From: Flavobacteriales bacterium | GTDB taxonomy: Bacteria; Bacteroidota; Bacteroidia; Flavobacteriales; JASBRU01 | Assembly: GCA_030149285.1 (NCBI GenBank) | Contig: JASBRU010000006.1 | Span: 128,170 to 186,657 of the forward strand | Length of the DNA: 58,488 nt | Reading direction: 5' to 3' | Shown: positions 7,545 through 14,496 of the stretch, piece after piece | Layout: every line of letters starts with the position of its first letter | Numbering within the stretch: position 1 is the first letter of the stretch | Program-made: the position numbers and the translations under genes | The notes under the pieces: model-generated | What the model was told of the DNA's origin: nothing | Seen by the model: only the letters and a program-made list of their open reading frames with translations | Databases searched by the model: none

Positions 7545-7775
7545 TTACAAATTCTCAACTAATCGTTCTAGCTTACTTACCAATTGGGCATCCATTTGGC
7601 GCAAGCTCCAGCAGTTATACAATAGGCGTATGCCTTTTAGGTTGTTGTACTCGGGCAGTTTTTCGGTAATAAAGTCTCTGTAATCCCTAAAAGGATACTT
7701 GGCTTTTACCTGCAACATGCGTAGGCGCAGGTTGTCTGTGTCCGATAGTCTATTAATGTCTATAGCAGCTGTCAT
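7545..7775 (-). CDS. Uncharacterised phage-like cluster protein, 76 residues
   Basis: A small, helical, cytoplasmic protein with the body RMLQVKAKYPFRDYRDFITE and a helical C-terminus ending VSKLERLVENL. Proteins of this size and look sit near repressors in Bacteroidota prophages, but no function is known. It starts 4 nt after the upstream gene's stop, so the two are co-transcribed. Confidence 0.55.
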   Translation of the reverse strand: MTAAIDINRLSDTDNLRLRMLQVKAKYPFRDYRDFITEKLPEYNNLKGIRLLYNCWSLRQMDAQLVSKLERLVENL

Positions 7776-7779
7776 AGGC

Positions 7780-8100
7780 TTATGTATTAAGTATTTTAAT
7801 GTGTTTGCGCTCTAGGCGGATGAGCATCAAAATTTCGTTATTGGCCATGCATTGCAGTTCTGCCTTTGTATCTGCAACATGATGTAGCGGTATTTGTAGC
7901 TTGTAATCTTCGCCCTGACGGGGAAGCTCGGGATGACCCCACTCGAGCTGCATCAAGCGATCATTAAACAAGCCAAACGCTAACCAGAACGGGCGCACTA
8001 CCTCGTAATCATTTAAGATGGTGAGAGGGTCATCGAGGTAGTGCAAAAGCATATCCCGAGACGGGATAGGGAAGGAAGGTTTTTGCACAGTTGTTTGCAT
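7780..8100 (-). CDS. Uncharacterised protein, first gene of the early cluster
   Basis: A 106-residue protein, the first minus-strand gene divergent from the S24 repressor; in lambdoid-type layouts this is the place of the first early or Cro-like gene, but no helix-turn-helix is evident here. It contains many Leu/Met residues and two amphipathic strands near the C-terminus. Its start codon overlaps the -33 box of the repressor promoter, so repressor and early transcription are physically linked. Confidence 0.55.
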   Translation of the reverse strand: MQTTVQKPSFPIPSRDMLLHYLDDPLTILNDYEVVRPFWLAFGLFNDRLMQLEWGHPELPRQGEDYKLQIPLHHVADTKAELQCMANNEILMLIRLERKHIKILNT

Positions 8101-8124
8101 TTGTTTAAATACTTTGTATATTTG
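8094..8124 (+). promoter_or_regulatory. Promoter of the S24 repressor
   Basis: TTTG (8094-8097), 19-nt spacer, TATATTTG (8117-8124): a full match to the Bacteroidota housekeeping promoter. Expected start near 8131, giving a leader of about 105 nt before the ATG at 8236. Confidence 0.65.
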
Positions 8125-8133
8125 TCAATATTA

Positions 8134-8187
8134 TTTGTACAAAAATGCAAAATACCATCCTTTTATGCAAACATTATTGCAAATAAT
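8134..8187. promoter_or_regulatory. Candidate repressor operators (two palindromes)
   Basis: TTTGTACAAA (8134-8143) and ATTATT-GCA-AATAAT (8173-8187) are perfect palindromes whose half-sites share ATTATT(T)G. Their centres are about 42 bp apart, roughly four helical turns, downstream of the repressor promoter and between the two divergent transcription units. This is the placement expected for a CI-type repressor controlling itself and the early genes (inference). Confidence 0.45.
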
Positions 8188-8235
8188 ATTGCTAAAAAAC
8201 TTTCATTAACCGTTAGACAGCTGATAAACAACATT

Positions 8236-8934
8236 ATGGGAACACCTACTGCTAAACGCCTAGACCAATTATTAGACGAATTAGGACTAAATGCAAATAA
8301 GTTTGCAAAAAAATTGGGTTACGATAGATCTGTAACCATCTATAATGTATTAAATGGCAAAACCCAACCGGGTTATAACCTATTACATGACATTGCCACA
8401 CATATACCCGAAGTAAACATACATTGGTTACTGAGCGGTAAAGGCGAAATGTTGAATGATAAAACTAATGCTGCAAATAATGCAGGCATCTTTCCGATAG
8501 TTGTAAATGCCGATAACGAAGAGTTTATAAACCTTGTACCTATATATGCCCAGGCAGGCTATATGCAAGGCTATGCAGACCCCGAATACATTGGCAACCT
8601 ACCCGTAGCCGGCTTTAGCTACGAGGGCACCATGCGCGATTTTGAGATTAAAGGCGACAGTATGGAGCCTCATATATTAGAGGGCGATATTGTACGCGCT
8701 AAGTTTTTAGAACCCAACCATTGGCAGCAACACCAACTACACCTTGGCGACTTATTTATTGTAGTGCATAATGATGATGGTGTAGTACTAAAACAAGTTG
8801 TAGCGCATGATGTAAAGCGCGGTATATTGACTCTACACTCTTTTAATACTTATTACAAAGATTATGATGTTGAGGCAAAAGACATTAAGCAAATATGGTA
8901 CTACAAGAATTTTACGAGTAAAAGGAAGTTTTAA
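8236..8934 (+). CDS. XRE-HTH / S24 peptidase repressor (LexA/CI-type phage repressor)
   Basis: A 232-residue repressor. Residues 1-65 form an XRE-type helix-turn-helix (RLDQLLDELGLNANKFAKKL, then a recognition helix around SVTIYNVLNGK). The C-terminal half is an S24 autopeptidase: catalytic Ser in KGDSMEP, catalytic Lys in VVLKQV, and a probable Ala-Gly self-cleavage site in IYAQAGYMQ. Proteins of this type bind operators until RecA on single-stranded DNA triggers self-cleavage, releasing the lytic genes. All key residues are present, so it should be SOS-responsive. The open frame extends upstream to 8041, but ATG 8236 is where homology to XRE repressors starts. Confidence 0.85.
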   Translation: MGTPTAKRLDQLLDELGLNANKFAKKLGYDRSVTIYNVLNGKTQPGYNLLHDIATHIPEVNIHWLLSGKGEMLNDKTNAANNAGIFPIVVNADNEEFINLVPIYAQAGYMQGYADPEYIGNLPVAGFSYEGTMRDFEIKGDSMEPHILEGDIVRAKFLEPNHWQQHQLHLGDLFIVVHNDDGVVLKQVVAHDVKRGILTLHSFNTYYKDYDVEAKDIKQIWYYKNFTSKRKF

Positions 8935-8986
8935 AAGACAGTTAGCGCTATTGCAAAACAAATAAAAAGTACTATTTTTACTAAAA

Positions 8987-9155
8987 AATAAGACAGGCTC
9001 CGTTTTCTCGCTTGGCAATAACGAGTCGGTTTCCTGCCTTATGCTACTTAACTAACTGCGAGCCGTTTCTTAATTGGTCTTTAAGCGTTACTCGCAATTA
9101 GCTAAGCCTATTACAAAAGTTTGAAGAGTAGTCAGTAGACTACTCTTATTTTTTT
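8987..9155 (+). ncRNA. Candidate structured small RNA after the S24 repressor
   Basis: A non-coding stretch with three successive hairpins. (1) AGGC/GCCT (8995-8998/9036-9039), CCG/CGG and CTCG/CGAG stacked. (2) A 16-nt arm pair 9047-9062/9091-9106 with 14 matches, and CTTAA/TTAAG nested in its loop. (3) A perfect 10-bp terminator at 9124-9147. A promoter-like pair, TTG (8951-8953) - 19 nt - TATTTTTA (8973-8980), would start an RNA near 8987. It resembles no RNA family that I can name. Confidence 0.45.
9124..9155 (+). terminator. Rho-independent terminator
   Basis: AAGAGTAGTC (9124-9133), loop AGTA, GACTACTCTT (9138-9147), then a T tract (9149-9155). It ends plus-strand transcription from the repressor or the candidate small RNA. 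Its stem contains the stop codon of the convergent minus-strand gene. Confidence 0.85.
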
Positions 9156-9655
9156 ATCTCCCGGTCATCTCCATCTAAAGTTTTCCACTCCCTCATCGAG
9201 TAAGAATACCTTTTCATTCCTAATGGCTTCCTCCTCATCAAAAAACCATCCTCTTTTGAGTTTAAGTTTAATGTTGAAGACAAGTTTTTCATCAACTTTC
9301 TTCTGTCTACCTCGTTAATCTTTTCAAACGACATTATTTTATCAGCAATTTCCTTGGCAGACAACTCACTGCCACTCATCTTCAATATGTAAGCAATTTT
9401 TTCAGTTAAACTTACATCGTGTTTATATTCATTTATATTTGTTTTAGCCAAAGCATCTTCATCTACACTCCTGATAAAATCTCTATAATCGAGACTATCC
9501 GATTTTAATCCTTTCTTCAAAGCCTCAATCACTTCAAGCAATTCAGACTGTTCTTTCTCTAATTTGTTAATCTCTATCGTGAGCCTATCCATTTCACCAT
9601 AGTAATATTCTAAGACTTTATGAATATGGCTCTCATGTATTTTTACAGTGACCAT
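9146..9655 (-). CDS. Coiled-coil plus winged-helix (HARE-HTH-like) protein
   Basis: A 169-residue protein. Residues 20-50 form a coiled coil (EMDRLTIEINKLEKEQSELL). Residues 85-155 read as a winged helix: SLTEKIAYILKMSGSELSAK, then EIADKIM, a helix RKLMKNLSSTL, and a wing around FLMRRKPLGMKRYSY. This order resembles the HARE-HTH domain found next to nucleic-acid-modifying and restriction modules. Function unknown; likely a dimeric DNA-binding protein. ATG 9655 is preferred over the TTG at 9661, which is inside the -7 box. A perfect 12-bp palindrome upstream suggests autoregulation. Confidence 0.65.
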   Translation of the reverse strand: MVTVKIHESHIHKVLEYYYGEMDRLTIEINKLEKEQSELLEVIEALKKGLKSDSLDYRDFIRSVDEDALAKTNINEYKHDVSLTEKIAYILKMSGSELSAKEIADKIMSFEKINEVDRRKLMKNLSSTLNLNSKEDGFLMRRKPLGMKRYSYSMREWKTLDGDDREIKK

Positions 9656-9658
9656 AAT

Positions 9659-9698
9659 CAAAAGTATAAAGAATAAAGTAAATTCCTAACACGTGTTA
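9659..9698 (-). promoter_or_regulatory. Promoter and 12-bp palindromic operator of the winged-helix gene
   Basis: On the minus strand the -7 box TACTTTTG (complement at 9659-9666) ends 3 nt before the ATG. The perfect palindrome TAACACGTGTTA (9687-9698) occupies the position of the -33 element. A bound dimer there would block RNA polymerase. Confidence 0.5.
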
Positions 9699-9797
9699 AT
9701 AACTTTTGAAATTTGTTAATTACTGATTTTAAGCATTAAATAATATTATACTTTAACTAACTAAAATATAGATGGTTAAAAAAATAAACTAAATATT

Positions 9798-9870
9798 TTT
9801 ATATACAATAATACACAGACAGTTTATATACAATTTTGTTAATTTCACGTAGAACAATTCTTATATACAA
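9798..9870. repeat. Three direct copies of TTATATACAAT
   Basis: Exact 11-bp copies at 9798-9808, 9833-9843 and 9860-9870 in a very AT-rich gap, with ACAGAC and GTCTGT words between and after them. Spacing is 35 and 27 bp. The arrangement looks like binding sites for one protein (iteron-like), but no replication gene is adjacent. Confidence 0.4.
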
Positions 9871-9963
9871 TATTTATAAACGATAACGTCTGTATTTGTC
9901 TATAAAAGTCTTTAAAAATAATCATTAAATACAAAGGTCTTTCTTGAAATAATTGTAAACGGG

Positions 9964-9996
9964 TATATCCCCCTACTGAGATTCTAGGGGGATATA
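9964..9996. other. Perfect 12-bp inverted repeat with CCCCC/GGGGG core
   Basis: TATATCCCCCTA (9964-9975) and TAGGGGGATATA (9985-9996) are perfectly complementary around a 9-nt loop. No T tract follows on either strand. It lies just before the dispersed repeat at 10001. Confidence 0.5.
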
Positions 9997-10000
9997 AGTG

Positions 10001-10195
10001 TTGCCTTCAAAGAAGGCAATAAAAAGGCATCTTAAAATTCACGTGAAGAAAAACAAGTTTTTAAGCGTTTAGAAACAAAAGCTGTTTGAGCCTGAAAGGC
10101 GAGTTCTTTTGTTTTAGTGTAAAACCGTAGTTTTTTTAGTGGATTTTGAGCAGCCTTGATTTTTTGTTCCTTTTGCATCAAGGCAAAAGGAAGTA
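10001..10195 (+). repeat. Dispersed intergenic repeat, copy 1
   Basis: Begins with the hairpin TTGCCTTC-AAA-GAAGGCAA (10001-10019). The middle has AACAAAAG/CTTTTGTT flanking GCCT-GAA-AGGC. It ends with TTCCTTTTGC (10167-10176) pairing with GCAAAAGGAA (10183-10192). CCTTGAT (10154-10160) and ATCAAGG (10177-10183) form an alternative overlapping stem. The first block and the final block recur at 38283-38440. The gap 9656-10262 holds no gene that I can support. Confidence 0.6.
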
Positions 10196-10262
10196 TAAAT
10201 ACCTTTTAGCTATAAGGCAAAATAAACGCAAGAAAGAGAAAAAAGAGTAACCCAAATAACAG

Positions 10263-12056
10263 CTACAACTTCATAAACTTAGCAGGTGCTTGTTTTGAAT
10301 CCTTTAAACGGATAAAGTACATCCCAGATTCTAAATCGGTAATATTTATGGTTGTTGTTTGAGTAGCCTTTATTTCTCTAACAATACTACCATATGAGTT
10401 ATAGACTTGGATAACAGAACCTCGAGCAAACCTTTTAAAATCAATTGTAATAGACTCTGATGCGGGATTAGGAAATACATTCCAAAATAAATCCTGATTT
10501 GCATCCGACACATCGTCTATACCAACCTGATTGCAATTGTACTCTATTGAGTATGCCGTTGTATCTAATGGACAATTGGAGTTTGGATTAATTACTTTAC
10601 TCTCGTAAATTCCTCCGCTTGTAATCAATAGGGTATCCTCATTAGTCATACTTGGCAACAACACATTGTTTTTATACCACAAAATTGTTTCTGCACCCGT
10701 TAAAGAGCCATTAAAATGTAAAACCGCAAATGCAACTGTATCACCATTACAGGGGTCTCCTAATACATCAAAAAAGTAGCCGGACCACTCTGGAGAACCG
10801 GAAAATGGAACTGATAATTCTGAACAACCATTAACTGTAGATATAACCGTAAAGCCGGATATATTATATCGTTGATAGTCTGCTAAATATTGATTTGTTT
10901 CGGGTATCTCTACACCATTACTAAGCCATTGATAGGAATCGGCAGCCTGAGTCCAAAGAGTGTCTTCATTACACAACCATGTATTAGTTGTAGTAATTGT
11001 TGGTGTATGGCTACAAAAACTAACAACGGTATCCTTTACACTGGTATAAGTCCCTTGTAAATCGCAATTTGTGGTTGTTAGGGTTACCGTATAAGTTCCG
11101 TCTGCAGAGTAAGAATGAGATGTTGAAGAAAGGGTTGATGTTGTACCATCGCCAAAATCCCACAAATAATCTTGCTTAACTCCGTGAATATTAAATGAGT
11201 TTACAAGAATTTCATTTACACCGGAACCAATGGTATACCTAATATCAGCCAATGCGGGTTTCTTATAATCCCATAAACTCAAAGAATCATATACAATAAG
11301 CTTTGCTGCATTTTTTATAGCAGCAGCATCTGCAGCATTCAAACCAAAATTATAAGTAATTAATGTGGGGTCTTTTTTAAAGATTGCAGCATAAAAACAA
11401 CAGGCTGCAGCATAAGAACCTGCGGCAGAAGGATGACTTCCATCTGTTTGATACAAATCTATAGATGGATGATTTTGCCTTAGGTAACGCCAAACCACAG
11501 AAACAGGAGAAACCTCTCCATTGATATCTTCTGTTACAGTTAAATACCTGTCTCTTATTGTTGTATCCATACCCTCGTAGGTACACATTACCGGAAATGA
11601 CGAGCAAAATGTTGCATCTCCGTTTTCCCTTCCCCATGTCATATAAGGCATCACAACCGAGCAACTGTTGCTTTGCTTGAATTGGTTGTATAATAAATTA
11701 ACACCTTGTTTAAAACCGGTATAACCAAGAATAGACTCTCTGCTTTGCCCTTGTATAACCATATAATCCCAACCTCCTGCTGCAATTTTATTTTGACTAG
11801 TAGCATTAGTGGTATGGTCTAGTAGAGTATACCCGCCGGGGGTATTGCTATCATAAATCAAGGTGTCGCCAACAGAAAGAGCAATGTCGCTTACAATCTT
11901 TGGTAAATTATTAACTCCGGTATAGCTATTTCCTAAAAATAACACACTGGTACTCTGCTGTGCTTTTAAAGGGCTTATTCCAATAAAAGCAAGCATCAAT
12001 AAGGTGGTAAATAAATATCGGTTTCGTTTATTTAATGTTAAGTAGTGGTTCATCAT
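10263..12056 (-). CDS. Secreted SGNH-hydrolase-like protein with PKD and T9SS type A sorting domains
   Basis: A 597-residue exported protein. After a signal peptide (LLMLAFIGISPLKAQ) comes an SGNH/GDSL-like esterase domain with block I in VLFLGNSYTGVNNLPK and the C-terminal catalytic Asp/His in DGSHPSAAGSY. It is followed by a PKD domain (YLWDFGDGTTSTLS and SYSADGTYTVTLTT) and Ig-like segments. A type A sorting domain (VFPNPASESITIDF to the end) directs T9SS export. Likely an extracellular or cell-surface esterase; substrate unknown. The frame extends upstream to 12266, but the MMNHY start is chosen because the signal peptide begins there and a -7-like box (TATATTTA, complement 12061-12068) lies just before it. 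Confidence 0.85.
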   Translation of the reverse strand: MMNHYLTLNKRNRYLFTTLLMLAFIGISPLKAQQSTSVLFLGNSYTGVNNLPKIVSDIALSVGDTLIYDSNTPGGYTLLDHTTNATSQNKIAAGGWDYMVIQGQSRESILGYTGFKQGVNLLYNQFKQSNSCSVVMPYMTWGRENGDATFCSSFPVMCTYEGMDTTIRDRYLTVTEDINGEVSPVSVVWRYLRQNHPSIDLYQTDGSHPSAAGSYAAACCFYAAIFKKDPTLITYNFGLNAADAAAIKNAAKLIVYDSLSLWDYKKPALADIRYTIGSGVNEILVNSFNIHGVKQDYLWDFGDGTTSTLSSTSHSYSADGTYTVTLTTTNCDLQGTYTSVKDTVVSFCSHTPTITTTNTWLCNEDTLWTQAADSYQWLSNGVEIPETNQYLADYQRYNISGFTVISTVNGCSELSVPFSGSPEWSGYFFDVLGDPCNGDTVAFAVLHFNGSLTGAETILWYKNNVLLPSMTNEDTLLITSGGIYESKVINPNSNCPLDTTAYSIEYNCNQVGIDDVSDANQDLFWNVFPNPASESITIDFKRFARGSVIQVYNSYGSIVREIKATQTTTINITDLESGMYFIRLKDSKQAPAKFMKL

Positions 12057-12210
12057 GGTATAAATATATTTTCTCTGCGGTAGAAATTTACTCATTTTTC
12101 TGTAGATAAAAGTATATTCTATGAATAATGCATCTATAATACTCTCCTCCTCTTTTCTTCTCTCTTTAAAAAAAAGGGATATGAAAACCGAACAAAAAAC
12201 AAAATCACTC

Positions 12211-12304
12211 TTTTGCAATAATCGCAAAACAAAAAACCAATAGTCGGCTATTTGCGAAAATTGCAAATAGCAACTTTCGCATAAACCCTAATTGGCAAAT
12301 AGCA
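12211..12304. promoter_or_regulatory. Cluster of palindromes in the divergent intergenic region
   Basis: Three overlapping inverted repeats: TTTTGC/GCAAAA (12211-12216/12224-12229), GCTATTTGC/GCAAATAGC (12247-12255/12263-12271), and TGCGAAA with TTTCGCA flanking the last. GCAAATAGCA occurs twice in direct orientation. They lie between the minus-strand SGNH gene and the plus-strand barrel operon, so they may be operator sites; the regulator is unknown. Confidence 0.4.
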
Positions 12305-12348
12305 CAAAAAGCGCTTTGTAAATACAGATATTATCAGGCATTATTGCC

Positions 12349-12379
12349 TTGACACCAGCTAGTTAGCACCCTAGATTTA
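12349..12379 (+). promoter_or_regulatory. Promoter of the tandem beta-barrel operon
   Basis: TTG (12349-12351), 20 nt, TAGATTTA (12372-12379; 7 of 8 to the -7 consensus). The expected start near 12386 leaves a 20-odd-nt leader before ATG 12409. Confidence 0.45.
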
Positions 12380-12408
12380 CCCCTGTAAAATTGTAACAGA
12401 ATTATATT

Positions 12409-13077
12409 ATGAAAAAAGCAATTACACTAATAGCAATTATTGGCTTGTTTAGCACAAGTGCATATAGTCAATATTTCAATCGCAGAGCTTCACTTTCTAT
12501 ATCAGCTGTAAACTTGGGCGGAAGTAGTATTTCGGCTACAGATAAAAACTACTCTTATTTAATAGAAGAGAATGGTGGTACAGGGTTTTCTTTTGAATAT
12601 GGTTTTGCCTTATCAGAAGAAAAAAACATCTTCTTAATACCAAAAATAGATTTCAATACTCTATCTGTTTATGCAGCAACAACTGTTTTAGACAGCACCA
12701 ACAATACTACCTATGGCAACCAAAATATAGAAATGCTAGGTATAGGCTTGGCATTAGAAAAAGTAATTCCGTTTAGCGATAGAACTGATTTTGAAATTGG
12801 TATTACGGCAAAATTCAATAGCATAACCAGTAGAGTTGATACCGGTTCAACATCTACAGATGTTTATAAAGGCATTCCTACTAAAACTGCTCTTTCTACC
12901 CAATTCTATTCTCCCATAGTTTTTGGAGCCAAGTTTGGGCTAGACTACTTTTTTGATGAGTTTGACAAATTTGGTATTCATATAGGCTATAGCGTAAACC
13001 TATTAACGCCAAATGGCCAAGAAGCTAAAAAGGTATTTATACACAGTGCTGCTATTGGCATTGCATACAGGCTGTAA
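12409..13077 (+). CDS. Predicted outer-membrane beta-barrel protein, tandem copy 1
   Basis: A 222-residue exported protein with signal peptide MKKAITLIAIIGLFSTSAYS-Q. The mature part is built of alternating hydrophobic/polar strands with Gly/aromatic turns (GFSFEYGF, FGAKFGLDYFF) and ends in a strand IGIAYRL, the look of a small outer-membrane barrel. No T9SS domain. It is the first of four same-strand genes of near-equal length sharing signal peptide, conserved end-strand spacing and the motif G-[IV]-x-[IF]-x-Y-S near the C-terminus (GIHIGYSVN here). Function unknown. Confidence 0.7.
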   Translation: MKKAITLIAIIGLFSTSAYSQYFNRRASLSISAVNLGGSSISATDKNYSYLIEENGGTGFSFEYGFALSEEKNIFLIPKIDFNTLSVYAATTVLDSTNNTTYGNQNIEMLGIGLALEKVIPFSDRTDFEIGITAKFNSITSRVDTGSTSTDVYKGIPTKTALSTQFYSPIVFGAKFGLDYFFDEFDKFGIHIGYSVNLLTPNGQEAKKVFIHSAAIGIAYRL

Positions 13078-13097
13078 ACCATATAAAACCATACATC

Positions 13098-13784
13098 ATG
13101 AAAAAAGCAATACTACTTATTACAATTACAGGTGTTTTTACATACACACTTAAAGCACAAGAACTTAACGACAACTTGATGCAAGTAAACTATGCTTTAA
13201 AGTGGAGTAGCTTTAATACTAAGTACATAGACTTTTTTGAGCGAAACGAGCTAAAAGATGGGTATGGAATAGAATTTCATTTTGCTGCTCCAGTAAAAAA
13301 ATCACCTATAAATATTAAGCTTTACACAGAGATATCTGTATTCAACTCTGTAAGAAGAGATATAGAGATGACTTATTATATAAGTGGTCCCCAGTACTAC
13401 CAACATACTACAAGCATAGCCATATTAAATATGTCCTTGGGCTTAGGAGTACACTATATAAAAAGGTTTGACAGAAAACTAGAAATAGACCTAGGTGTAA
13501 ACACAAAGGCAGTGTATCTGGCACAGATTTCACCGCTAAACGCTACCCCGTTTGTTAGCTTTGGACCTGAACCATACGAAGCGCATAGCGACTTTACTTC
13601 AGATTACTACAAACCTTTCACTCTGGGTGCAACCGTAGGGTTTAACTATTACCCTTTTAAGAACCCAAACGCAGGCATTTCATTTGCCTATAGCATGGAT
13701 CAGTTTTTTACTAAAGACAGCAGATGGGACTTAGAAGACCTACAAAGGTTTGGTCTAAGCTTAGGTTTTACCAAAAAATTATAG
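13098..13784 (+). CDS. Predicted outer-membrane beta-barrel protein, tandem copy 2
   Basis: A 228-residue secreted paralogue of its neighbours, with signal peptide ending TLKAQ. Shared features: a strand pair LGLGVHYIKRF, a segment FTLGATVGFNYYPF, AGISFAYSMDQFF near the C-terminus, and a final strand SLGFTKKL. Starts 20 nt after copy 1, same operon. Unknown function; a beta-barrel architecture is inferred from strand pattern only. Confidence 0.7.
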   Translation: MKKAILLITITGVFTYTLKAQELNDNLMQVNYALKWSSFNTKYIDFFERNELKDGYGIEFHFAAPVKKSPINIKLYTEISVFNSVRRDIEMTYYISGPQYYQHTTSIAILNMSLGLGVHYIKRFDRKLEIDLGVNTKAVYLAQISPLNATPFVSFGPEPYEAHSDFTSDYYKPFTLGATVGFNYYPFKNPNAGISFAYSMDQFFTKDSRWDLEDLQRFGLSLGFTKKL

Positions 13785-13787
13785 ACC

Positions 13788-14486
13788 ATGAAAAAGGTAA
13801 TCATATTAATAGCAGTTACAAGCCTATTTGTAAATGGGGTTTATGGACAATCATCTATAAAAGAACATGTGGCTGTAAAAAGAGCAGATATATCATATAA
13901 TATAAATCAGTTTAAACCAGGTTTTTTACGCCAATTTAGTGGTGATGGCCTAGGCACTACTATAGGCAATAATGGTAGTGTACAAAGCGAAGTAGCTTTT
14001 GTATTTCCTAAGCTTGAGCACAACAACCTTGAATTGGTTCTTACCAGCGAAATAAGTTTTCTGGAGCAAGAAACCACCTTTATACTTAAGTACAACGGAA
14101 AAAGAACCTCAATAACCCACAGTACTTTATATGTTGGCAATGGGCTTGGTATACATTACAATATACCGATAGCAAAGTTTTTAGGCATAAACATCGGCTA
14201 CAACTTAAAAGCCACACAAATAGAGATTCTAGGTAAGTCTGAAGATTATTACGAATCTATCACCAATGACCCAAATGATATACCGGAACCCTTATTTACA
14301 ATTACAAACTACCGTCTTATTTCTAACGGAGCCAGTGTAGCGCTAAACATTTATCCCGCAAAAGAAAAAAAACTTGGTGTACACATAAGCTATAGTATAG
14401 ATACATTTTATGGAGAAAAAGAAGACTTAAAAAACATAGATAAGCACAGTGTTAGCATAGGTATATCCTATATAATACCCAACTAA
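13788..14486 (+). CDS. Predicted outer-membrane beta-barrel protein, tandem copy 3
   Basis: A 232-residue secreted paralogue, signal peptide MKKVIILIAVTSLFVNGVYG-Q. It shares YVGNGLGIHYNIP (compare SLGLGVHYIK in copy 2) and KKLGVHISYSIDTFYG, and ends SIGISYIIPN. The gap to copy 2 is only 3 nt. Same inferred barrel fold; role unknown. Confidence 0.7.
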   Translation: MKKVIILIAVTSLFVNGVYGQSSIKEHVAVKRADISYNINQFKPGFLRQFSGDGLGTTIGNNGSVQSEVAFVFPKLEHNNLELVLTSEISFLEQETTFILKYNGKRTSITHSTLYVGNGLGIHYNIPIAKFLGINIGYNLKATQIEILGKSEDYYESITNDPNDIPEPLFTITNYRLISNGASVALNIYPAKEKKLGVHISYSIDTFYGEKEDLKNIDKHSVSIGISYIIPN

Positions 14487-14496
14487 AACCCAAATC

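Noticed and set aside
8833..9018. Minus-strand frame at the end of the S24 repressor
   Set aside because: Overlaps the conserved S24 C-terminus and the candidate small RNA; no start signal.
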